Origin: an uncultured Pseudomonadota bacterium
GTDB lineage: Bacteria > Pseudomonadota > Gammaproteobacteria > Xanthomonadales > Wenzhouxiangellaceae
Direction of reading: 5' to 3'
NCBI GenBank assembly: GCA_937138395.1
Contig: CAKZPB010000106.1
Coordinates: 1 to 64,000 of the forward strand
Length of the DNA stretch: 64,000 nt
Shown here: in pieces, positions 27,122 to 34,051 of the stretch
How the letters are laid out: every line of letters begins with the position of its first letter
Position numbering within the stretch: position 1 is the stretch's first letter
Notes under the pieces: model-generated
Seen by the model: the letters and a program-made list of their open reading frames with translations, nothing else
What the model was told of the DNA's origin: nothing
The model's database searches: none
Position numbers and translations under genes: made by a program

Positions 27122-27943
27122 ATGTTTCCATTTCGAACGTCATCCAAGCCAGAAACGCCGCAATCGGTTCTGCAGACTGAAGTCGCTTCGCGCCTGATGG
27201 AGCGTCTGGACGGCTTGAAGTTGCAGCCGGCCACCATCCTTGATCTGGGTTGCGGCGAGGGTCGTCAAGCGGCCGGGTTGAAACAGCGCTACCCAGAGGC
27301 CCAGGTGGTTGCGGTTGATCATTCGATGTCGCGTCTGGATCAATCACGAGCCCAGCGTGGGCGCTGGCGTAAGTCCTTTGATTTGCTGTGTGCCGATGCC
27401 AATCGACTATCGCTGGCTGAGGCATCAGTCGATCTGCTGTTTTCCAGCCTGATGCTGCCGTTCTGTACCGATTTGCAGGCGGTTTTGAATGGCTTTCGCC
27501 GTGTTCTGAAGCCCGGTGGTTTCGCGCTGTTTTCCACGCTCGGGCCCGATAGCCTGACGGCGTTGCGTGCAGGATTATCCGAACATGACCAGGCGCGTTA
27601 TCCGCAGGTATTGACCGATGTGCAGACCGTCGGCAACCTGCTGATGCGCACCGGTTTCACCGAGCCCGTACTGGATACTGACTGGCTGGACCTGAACTAC
27701 CGCAACACCAGCGATCTGCTGAAGGAGCTGCGCGTACTCGATCCGACGATCGACTTCGAGGTCAGCCGTGATGTTCTCAGACAGTTCAAGCGACAGCAGC
27801 AGGGACCAACGCACGCCCATGCACGCTGGGAAGTGATTTATGCCTCGGCCTGGGCGCCGGAAGACGGCACACCGATGCGCGATGATTCAGGTGGCGAAGT
27901 CGCCAGTATTTCGATCGATCAGATTGGCCGCCGACAGCGCTGA
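27122..27943 (+). CDS. bioC: Malonyl-ACP O-methyltransferase (BioC-like)
   Basis: SAM-dependent methyltransferase, 273 residues, likely methylating malonyl-ACP to start biotin pimeloyl synthesis. SAM motif I is ILDLGCGEGR, followed by VVAVDHSMSRLDQSR, LLCADANRLSLAEASVDLLFSSLML and FRRVLKPGGFALFSTLGPDSL, which match BioC proteins. The C-terminal HARWEVIYASAWAPE is also typical. ATG 27122 has a weak ribosome-binding site; a start at 27068 would add 18 codons. No other biotin gene is in the window, so the neighbourhood support is only comF. Function call is good but other methyltransferases of this class are possible. Confidence 0.8.
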   Translation: MFPFRTSSKPETPQSVLQTEVASRLMERLDGLKLQPATILDLGCGEGRQAAGLKQRYPEAQVVAVDHSMSRLDQSRAQRGRWRKSFDLLCADANRLSLAEASVDLLFSSLMLPFCTDLQAVLNGFRRVLKPGGFALFSTLGPDSLTALRAGLSEHDQARYPQVLTDVQTVGNLLMRTGFTEPVLDTDWLDLNYRNTSDLLKELRVLDPTIDFEVSRDVLRQFKRQQQGPTHAHARWEVIYASAWAPEDGTPMRDDSGGEVASISIDQIGRRQR

Positions 27944-28023
27944 GGCCGATTGTTCGATGCCAGTTGCGGGCTTTCTGCTCGTCGACCCGTCGTTTTGGCC
28001 GTTGTTCCAGCCAGGCATCGCGG

Positions 28024-28680
28024 TTACTGCTTGAGCCGATTTTCCAGTTCGGCCAGGCGCTGTTCGACGGCTTCCAGTCGCTGGATCAGGTCATCCATCG
28101 CCGGCGCAGCAGGGCTATCGCTGGAGCCTGGCTTCGGATCGGGTGCCTGGTTGGTTTCAGCGCCAGTTTCAGCCAGGCGCTGAGCAAAGCGAGCCTCGCG
28201 CTGACCCGGCAGGCGCGACAATTCTTCGGTCAGCGAATGCTGCGCCAGTCGTTCGAGCTGAAAACGCAGGTCGTCGACATCATCAAACGAATGCATGCGT
28301 TCAGTACGGACGAGTAATTCGTTCAGCGTTTGAGGTCCGCGCAACAGCAGCAGGCCCATGAGTACCCGCTGCGCTGCGGTCAGTCTAAGGGTTTGATCCA
28401 TCCGATGGCCCCAGCGCTCGGCTCGAGCGCCATGCTGACGCTCGACCCACCGACGTTGCTCCAGCTGGCGAAGTGCCTGGCCAACCTTGCCTGACTCGAG
28501 CTGCAGCACTGGGTTGCGGCTGGTTTTCTGATTGCAGGCCGTGACCAGGGCGTTGAGCGTTAGCGGGTAGTTTTCAGGTGTAGTGGCTTGTTTTTCAATC
28601 AGGCAGCCGATGACGCGGGCTTCGATCGCGTTCAGCCTGGGGTTGGACACGTCGTCCTGTTGGGTGTGATCGTCGCTCAT
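28024..28680 (-). CDS. YceH-family protein (DUF480)
   Basis: DUF480/YceH protein of 218 residues with two winged-helix-like halves. LNAIEARVIGCLIEKQATTPENYPLTLNAL and ACNQKTSRNPV mark the first half, and LTAAQRVLMGLLLLRGPQTLNELLVR the second. The C-terminal tail is a coiled-coil-like MDDLIQRLEAVEQRLAELENRLK. The role is unknown, and a DNA-binding regulator is plausible from the fold. AAGGG lies four bases before ATG 28680, which decides the start. Confidence 0.85.
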   Translation of the reverse strand: MSDDHTQQDDVSNPRLNAIEARVIGCLIEKQATTPENYPLTLNALVTACNQKTSRNPVLQLESGKVGQALRQLEQRRWVERQHGARAERWGHRMDQTLRLTAAQRVLMGLLLLRGPQTLNELLVRTERMHSFDDVDDLRFQLERLAQHSLTEELSRLPGQREARFAQRLAETGAETNQAPDPKPGSSDSPAAPAMDDLIQRLEAVEQRLAELENRLKQ

Positions 28681-28949
28681 GATGCCCTTGATGGAATGGA
28701 TGACTTTTGGTCCATGCATTATGCGTTGAGCTGGTCAATAATCCAATGAATTGTTTCGATAACACCGGGCTTGAAGGGTTGGCTCGTCGAAACAATAATG
28801 GAATCGAAGTGCTAGATTGCAATGAGGACTCCATATGAATTTCGTTCCAACTCAATAGCTTGGATTCAATGCATGAATTTTTGAAACTTTTTTTGAATTT
28901 GGACGGTCTATTCAACTAATCGGCAGCGCTAGTGGTCCGATCATCGCTT
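28681..28949. other. AT-rich intergenic region with a 10-base inverted repeat
   Basis: No gene is supported. ATTGTTTCGA at 28750-28759 and TCGAAACAAT at 28787-28796 are perfect inverted copies 27 bases apart. The rest is AT-rich, including a T-run near 28890, and probably holds the promoter for the structured RNA candidate; a weak TTGAAT and TAATCG pair with an 18-base spacer is the best match I can see. Confidence 0.4.
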
Positions 28950-29062
28950 AACAGGTTTCGGTCGTCTCCCTCCCTAGACGACCGGAAGGATTCGGTAACG
29001 TCCCCAAACCGGATCCAACCCCGAAGGCCCCGGGTTCTCCCTCTCCCGGGGCCTTCACTTTT
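28950..29062 (+). ncRNA. Candidate structured small RNA, three hairpins
   Basis: Three consecutive near-perfect hairpins lie between yceH and glmU. H1 (28959-28984) pairs CGGTCGTCT with AGACGACCG around loop CCCTCCCT. H2 (28988-29016) pairs GGATTCGGT with ACCGGATCC, including one U-G pair, around an 11-base loop containing TCCCC. H3 (29023-29056) has a perfect 12-base stem and loop TTCTCCCTCT, followed by ACTTTT. All three loops are C-rich with CCC, the pattern of small RNAs that pair with Shine-Dalgarno sequences. The limits are approximate. It could instead be part of a glmU leader. No family is recognised by me. Confidence 0.55.
29023..29060 (+). terminator. Strong GC-rich terminator-like stem (H3)
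   Basis: A 12-base perfect stem (GAAGGCCCCGGG with CCCGGGGCCTTC) and 10-base loop is followed by ACTTTTCTG. The tail is not a continuous U-run, so the call as terminator is moderate. It would end the RNA candidate or a glmU upstream transcript. Confidence 0.6.
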
Positions 29063-29157
29063 CTGTTCCTGACAGACCTGAGCGTCTGCAACAGGCCATC
29101 GCCCACGCTATGCTGGGCATTCCTGAATCTTTCGCGATGTTATCGAGGGGATGGTCC

Positions 29158-30564
29158 GTGAGCGGTAAATTGATCCATGTCGTCGTGCTGGCTGCCGGTG
29201 AAGGCAAACGCATGCAGTCCAAGCGCGCCAAGGTGCTGCAGCCCGTCGGTGGCCGATCCATGCTGTGGCACGGACTTGCCTCGGTCGTCGAACTGAAGCC
29301 CGACGCCATTCATGTCGTGGTTGGGCACGATGCGGAATCAGTTCAGCGGGAGGTCGAGCGGTTTGGTCAGCACCATCCCGAGCTAACCCTGAATTGTGTT
29401 CAACAGACCGAACGTCTCGGCACGGGTCACGCCGTGCAGCAGGCCATGCCCAACGTGCCAGACGATGCCACGGTGCTGGTCATGCCCGGTGATATGCCGC
29501 TGATTCGAGCGTCCAGCCTGCAATCATTGCAGGCCCATTTTGCGTCCAGCCAGGCCGTGTTGTCCGTGCTCAGTTTCTTTGCGCAGGACCCGACCGGCTA
29601 TGGTCGTATTCTTCGCGATGCGCAGGGCCAGGTGACCGGCATCCGGGAACAAGTCGATGCCAGCGCAGAGGAGTTGGCCGTTGACGAGGTCAACAGCGGC
29701 GTTCTGATGGTTGAAGCCGGGCAGCTCAATGACTGCTTGGGCCAATTAAGCAACGACAATCAACAGCAGGAATATTATCTGACGGACTGCATCGGTCTGA
29801 CGGTAGAAGGGGGGCTGGCCGTAACCGCTGAGGTCTGTCAGGATTCAAACGAACTGCTGGGTGCCAATGATCCGCTACAACTCGCCACGATCGAGGCTCA
29901 CTGGCAACACCGCTGCGTCATTGCCTTGATGGAACAGGGTGCGCGCTTGGCGATGCCGCAGTCCCTCCAGATTCGAGGCAGGGTTCAGGTAGGGCGGGAT
30001 GTCTGGATTGATCGGGACGTTATATTCGAAGGCGAAGTCGTGTTGCATGACGACGTCAGCATCGGCGCGGGTTCGATTCTGCGCGACTGTGTGCTGGCTG
30101 CCGGCACCAGGATTGAACCTTACTGCGTGCTGGAAAGTACGCGCACGCATGGCGCCTGTCAGATCGGTCCCTTTGCCCGGCTGCGGCCGGGTACCGAAAT
30201 CGGCCCGGACTGCAAGGTCGGAAATTTCGTCGAGGTCAAGAATGCGGTGTTCGAAGCCGGCGCCAAGGCCAGTCACTTGAGCTACATCGGCGACGCGTCG
30301 ATCGGTGCTGCAGCCAATATTGGCGCTGGCACGATCACCTGCAATTACGATGGCGTCGCCAAACACCGCACGGAGATCGGTGAACAGGCGTTTATTGGCT
30401 CCAATTCATCCCTGGTTGCTCCGGTTCGTATCGGTCACCGCGCCACAATCGGTGCCGGCAGCGTGGTCACGAAGGAAGCCCCGGACGATGCGCTGACCCT
30501 GACGCGCGCCAGCCAGACCAGTATTTCGGACTGGCATCAGCGCAAGCGCACGGACAAAAAATAA
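29158..30564 (+). CDS. glmU: Bifunctional UDP-N-acetylglucosamine synthesis enzyme
   Basis: Acetylates glucosamine-1-phosphate and then uridylylates it to UDP-GlcNAc for cell wall and LPS; 468 residues. The uridyltransferase half has LAAGEGKRMQSKRAKVLQPV near residue 11 (the family GxGTRM with K for T, as I recall for Xanthomonas) and VMPGDMPLI. The C-terminal left-handed beta-helix has HLSYIGDASIGAAANIGAGT and NYDGVAKHRTEIG. GTG 29158 is preceded by GAGGGG at good spacing; an ATG at 29137 is a longer alternative. Confidence 0.94.
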   Translation: MSGKLIHVVVLAAGEGKRMQSKRAKVLQPVGGRSMLWHGLASVVELKPDAIHVVVGHDAESVQREVERFGQHHPELTLNCVQQTERLGTGHAVQQAMPNVPDDATVLVMPGDMPLIRASSLQSLQAHFASSQAVLSVLSFFAQDPTGYGRILRDAQGQVTGIREQVDASAEELAVDEVNSGVLMVEAGQLNDCLGQLSNDNQQQEYYLTDCIGLTVEGGLAVTAEVCQDSNELLGANDPLQLATIEAHWQHRCVIALMEQGARLAMPQSLQIRGRVQVGRDVWIDRDVIFEGEVVLHDDVSIGAGSILRDCVLAAGTRIEPYCVLESTRTHGACQIGPFARLRPGTEIGPDCKVGNFVEVKNAVFEAGAKASHLSYIGDASIGAAANIGAGTITCNYDGVAKHRTEIGEQAFIGSNSSLVAPVRIGHRATIGAGSVVTKEAPDDALTLTRASQTSISDWHQRKRTDKK

Positions 30565-30641
30565 CCGATCGGCTTTGCAAGCGGTCGGTGGCTGGGGTAT
30601 TCTGCGTGTCTGATTGTTGAATCCATTGAGTATTTTCTATC

Positions 30642-31043
30642 ATGCGTAGACGTAACCGCCCCGAGGATGAAGCCGAAATCAACATTACTCCGATGTTGGA
30701 CATCGTGTTCATCATGCTGATCTTTTTCATCGTGACGACGTCGTTCGTGCGTGAAAAGGGGCTGGATATTTCGCGTCCGCAGCAGAGTGAACAGCAGGTT
30801 CAGCAGGAAGATACTGGCCAGATTGTGGTTCGCATCGACTCGACCAGCCAGATTACGATCAACGATCGCTCGGTCGATGAGCGGGCGGTTCGAGCCAATC
30901 TGGAGCGTGAATATGCGCGGGCGCCCAAAGCGCCGCTGATCATTGCCTCGCACCCGGACGCGGATACCAATTCGCTGGTGGTTGTGCTCGATTCGGCCAA
31001 TGTGGTCGGCATCGACAACATCAGCGTGGCAACGACGCGCTGA
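30642..31043 (+). CDS. ExbD/TolR-family biopolymer transport protein
   Basis: Inner-membrane proton-channel subunit of the ExbD/TolR family, 133 residues. A cytosolic N terminus with INITPMLDIVFIMLIFFIV contains the conserved Asp20 in the single membrane helix, followed by a periplasmic domain with IDSTSQITINDRSVDE. Family partners ExbB/TolQ and TonB are not adjacent here, so the complex cannot be named. 77 bases downstream of glmU and 45 upstream of a DUF4870 gene. Confidence 0.88.
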   Translation: MRRRNRPEDEAEINITPMLDIVFIMLIFFIVTTSFVREKGLDISRPQQSEQQVQQEDTGQIVVRIDSTSQITINDRSVDERAVRANLEREYARAPKAPLIIASHPDADTNSLVVVLDSANVVGIDNISVATTR

Positions 31044-31088
31044 GCGTCTTTTTTTCCTCATCAGATTTCATCCAGGCAGGCATTTGAC

Positions 31089-31439
31089 ATGGAAGATTCC
31101 AAAGAGCTGAAAACATGGTCGCTGATTCTGCATTTGTCGCTGCTGGCCGGTTTGGTGATTCCGCTGGGCGGCTTGATTGTGCCGGTCGTCATCTACATAT
31201 TGAAAAAAGACGAACTGCCCGGGCTCGAGCCGCACTGGCATGTCGTCATCAACTGGATTATCAGCGCCATCATCTACGCTTTCATCTGTCTGTTGCTGTC
31301 GCTGATTGTGATCGGTATTTTCCTGTTCTGGATTCTTGCCCTGCTGGGCCTGGTCTTCCCAATCATCGGGGCGATCAAGGCCAATGATGGCATTGTCTGG
31401 CCCTATCCGCTGTCGATCCAGTTCTTCGGTCGCGGTTGA
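31089..31439 (+). CDS. DUF4870 small membrane protein
   Basis: Small membrane protein of 116 residues with about three helices, DUF4870-like. WSLILHLSLLAGLVIPLGGLIVPVVIYILKKDE at the N terminus and a long central helix are typical, and the NWIISAIIYAF stretch matches the second half. Function unknown. It lies in line with exbD and 47 bases before the desaturase start. Confidence 0.78.
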   Translation: MEDSKELKTWSLILHLSLLAGLVIPLGGLIVPVVIYILKKDELPGLEPHWHVVINWIISAIIYAFICLLLSLIVIGIFLFWILALLGLVFPIIGAIKANDGIVWPYPLSIQFFGRG

Positions 31440-31486
31440 ATCTAAATCGGCTGTTTCGGCGCCGTGCATTTCGAGGACTCATCGCT

Positions 31487-32626
31487 ATGACAGCCATTGA
31501 CAAACCCGCATTGGTTCGGTCTTCTGCAATCTTTTTTGGCCTGACCAACCTGGCGGCCCTGACTCTGGTCCCGCTATGGGGCTGGATGAACGGCTACAGC
31601 CTGGCCGCTTGGATCAGCATGATTGTGCTGCTGATGCTGGGCGGCATCAGTATTACGACCGGCTATCATCGATTGTGGTCGCACCGGACGTTCAAGGCGC
31701 GCTGGCCTGCGCGGGTTTTTCTCGCGCTATTTGGCGGGATGGCGATTCAAAACAGCATCTATATATGGGCTGCGCGCCACCGGGTACATCATCGCCACGT
31801 GGATGAAGTTGATCGCGACCCGCACTCAATCAAGACTGGATTCTGGCATGCGCATATCGGCTGGATGTTGCGTGCCTGGCCGACCAGTGAAGTGGATTTT
31901 TCCGAGGTCCAGGATCTGGAAAAAGACTGGGTGGTGATGTGGCAGCATCGGATTTACTGGCCGCTGGTCTGGACCATGAACCTGGGGATTCCGATTGTGC
32001 TGGGTCTGATTTTCAACGACCTGATCGGCATGCTGCTACTGGCCGGTGTGTTGCGTTTGGTACTGAGCCATCATCTCACTTTTTTCATCAACTCTTTGGC
32101 GCATACCTGGGGACGCCGGCCATACAGCGAAGACAACACGGCGGTTGACAATGCCTGGATCGCGCTGCTGACCTGGGGCGAGGGATATCACAATTATCAT
32201 CATGCGTTTCAGGCGGATTATCGAAACGGTGTGCGCTGGTGGCAGTATGACCCGTCCAAGTGGCTGATCAATGCCATGGCCTGGACGGGGCTGGTCTACG
32301 ATCGCAAGAAAGTGCCGTATTTTCGCATTCAGCGAGCGCGTCTGGCCATGGAATTTCAGCGGCTCAATCATCAGCTTGCTACCCACGCAGGCGCGCAGGC
32401 GCGCTGGCGTACACAGCTTGAAAGTGAATATCACCAGTTTCGTGAGACGGTATCGGCCTGGCAGGCCCTTCAGATGCGCAAGCTCGAGGCCGGCAAGGAC
32501 GCGTTACGAGATCGCTGGGTCAAAACGGAACTGCGTTGTGCGATCAAGGAGCTTGATTATCGACTGAAGCTTCAGCACAAACGACTTCGAATCCTGGCCG
32601 AGCGACTGCAGCCACAGCCAGTCTGA
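31487..32626 (+). CDS. Acyl-CoA desaturase (delta-9 type)
   Basis: Membrane di-iron fatty acid desaturase of 379 residues, likely introducing a delta-9 double bond. Three histidine boxes are present: HRLWSH (61-66), HRVHHRH (98-104) and HNYHH (about 234-238), plus TWGEGYHNYHHAF. About four membrane helices are seen. The C-terminal ~85 residues are charged and helical, not part of the core. ATG 31487 begins the family-like N terminus, while an upstream TTG start lacks support. The stop abuts the convergent tatD stop with no gap. Confidence 0.88.
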   Translation: MTAIDKPALVRSSAIFFGLTNLAALTLVPLWGWMNGYSLAAWISMIVLLMLGGISITTGYHRLWSHRTFKARWPARVFLALFGGMAIQNSIYIWAARHRVHHRHVDEVDRDPHSIKTGFWHAHIGWMLRAWPTSEVDFSEVQDLEKDWVVMWQHRIYWPLVWTMNLGIPIVLGLIFNDLIGMLLLAGVLRLVLSHHLTFFINSLAHTWGRRPYSEDNTAVDNAWIALLTWGEGYHNYHHAFQADYRNGVRWWQYDPSKWLINAMAWTGLVYDRKKVPYFRIQRARLAMEFQRLNHQLATHAGAQARWRTQLESEYHQFRETVSAWQALQMRKLEAGKDALRDRWVKTELRCAIKELDYRLKLQHKRLRILAERLQPQPV

Positions 32627-33433
32627 TCAGGCGTCAGGGTTCAAACCGAAAAACTGACGTGCATTGCAGGTGGTCTGTTCGGCCAGTTCAGCAGGCGAAC
32701 AATTTCGTAGGGCTGCCACAGCTCCGCCGATCCACGGCAACCACTGCGGTTCATTCCGATGCGTCTTGACTTTGGGGCGGATGTTGCGTGGTTTCAGATA
32801 GGGTGCATCGGTTTCCAGCATCAGGCGATTGGCTGGGATATGCGGGACCAATTCTTTCAGCCCAAGGCCGCGGCGTTCATCGCAAACCCAGCCGGTGATG
32901 CCGATGTGGCAATCCAGGTCCAGATAGTCAAACAGCGCCCGTTTTGAATCGGTAAAGCAGTGCACGACCACCGGCCCCAACCGGTCTCGAACCGGCTTCA
33001 GGATGGCCATGAAATCATCATGTGATTCCCGTTGATGAAGAAACAAGGGCTTGCTGGCTTCAATGGCCAGTTCAAGCTGTCCTTCGAAGGCTCGATGCTG
33101 CGCCGGCCTGGGGCTGAAATCGCGAAAATAGTCCAGTCCGCATTCGCCGACAGCCACGACCTGAGGGTTGCGATGCAGCGCTTGCAGTTGCTGAGCGGCT
33201 TCGGCATTGAAATCTTCGGCCTGATGCGGATGAATCCCTGCGGTGGCCGTCAATTCACCAGGGCGCTGCCGGGCCAATTCAAGTGCGCGCAGACTGCCTT
33301 CAACCGAGGCACCGGTCAACACCAGTTGCACAACCCCGTGGTCCTGGGCGCGGTCAACCACCTCGCTCCAGTCGTCGTCAAAGCTGTCGTGGCTCAGATT
33401 GCAGCCGATGTCGATCCATTGCATGGCGGCCAT
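32627..33433 (-). CDS. tatD: TatD-family 3'-5' exonuclease
   Basis: Metal-dependent DNase of the amidohydrolase fold, 268 residues. Unlike YcfH/YjjV, the N terminus reads WIDIGCNLSHDSF, with asparagine in place of the usual HxH, which is also the case in E. coli TatD, so it belongs to the true TatD branch. GECGLDYFRDFS, VVHCFTDSKRA, GITGWVCDERRGLGLKELV and ETDAPYLKPR match. The start is either ATG 33433 or 33424, with no clear ribosome-binding site. It is zero-gap convergent with the desaturase. Confidence 0.9.
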   Translation of the reverse strand: MAAMQWIDIGCNLSHDSFDDDWSEVVDRAQDHGVVQLVLTGASVEGSLRALELARQRPGELTATAGIHPHQAEDFNAEAAQQLQALHRNPQVVAVGECGLDYFRDFSPRPAQHRAFEGQLELAIEASKPLFLHQRESHDDFMAILKPVRDRLGPVVVHCFTDSKRALFDYLDLDCHIGITGWVCDERRGLGLKELVPHIPANRLMLETDAPYLKPRNIRPKVKTHRNEPQWLPWIGGAVAALRNCSPAELAEQTTCNARQFFGLNPDA

Positions 33434-33460
33434 TGTAGTGGAGCGCTGCAGTGAAACGGG

Positions 33461-33892
33461 TTATGCATCCGAAGTTGGGCTGCCCCGTTGCTGGGTCAAA
33501 TTCTGGTTCACTCGTCCGGCGAGCCAGGCGCCAGTGGCAGCAGCGATTAGCGGGTTGATGGTAAATAACGCCGCGGTCGTCGTCTGTTCTGCAAAACTGA
33601 CCTGGGCCAGCATCAGCGCGGGCAACATCAGCAGCACGCCGGCGACGCAGCCCGTGGTCAGACTGTGCCCGATCAGACTGGCCATCAGTCCGGCAGACAG
33701 GCCACCGATAAACCAGCACGCCAGGATAATGGCTGTAAGCCCCGGCATTGGCTCCAGACCGATAATCGCGGCGTTCAGGCTGATTTGTGGCGTCAGGATA
33801 TCTGCGATCCCCAGCAGTATCTCCTGAAGGATCAGGCCGACAAACAGGCCAAGCGTCAGTGCCGGTAGTTGATGTGAGATGCGAAGCGCCAT
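33461..33892 (-). CDS. Small membrane protein, unknown function
   Basis: Membrane protein of 143 residues with about four helices (LTLGLFVGLILQEILLGIADI, AIILACWFIGGLSAGLMASLI, CVAGVLLMLPALMLA, TINPLIAAATGAWLA). I do not recognise a family. The start at ATG 33892 begins right before the first helix; no ribosome-binding site is seen there. It lies upstream of tatD on the same strand and divergent from the GGDEF-EAL gene. Confidence 0.65.
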   Translation of the reverse strand: MALRISHQLPALTLGLFVGLILQEILLGIADILTPQISLNAAIIGLEPMPGLTAIILACWFIGGLSAGLMASLIGHSLTTGCVAGVLLMLPALMLAQVSFAEQTTTAALFTINPLIAAATGAWLAGRVNQNLTQQRGSPTSDA

Positions 33893-34051
33893 CAGTACAG
33901 TGTAGCGAGATCGACGACATGAATCGGCTGAAAGCACTGCATGGCAGATTGATGCTGCAATCGCTATACTGACCGATCAACAAGCGGGAGGGCCCACGGA
34001 AAAAGCATTGTTCAACGGGGCCACGCTTTTTCCAGCGAAGGGGTATGGATT

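Noticed and set aside
30565-30600. Weak stem after glmU
   Set aside because: Pairing needs a bulge and no T-run follows, so it is not called a terminator.
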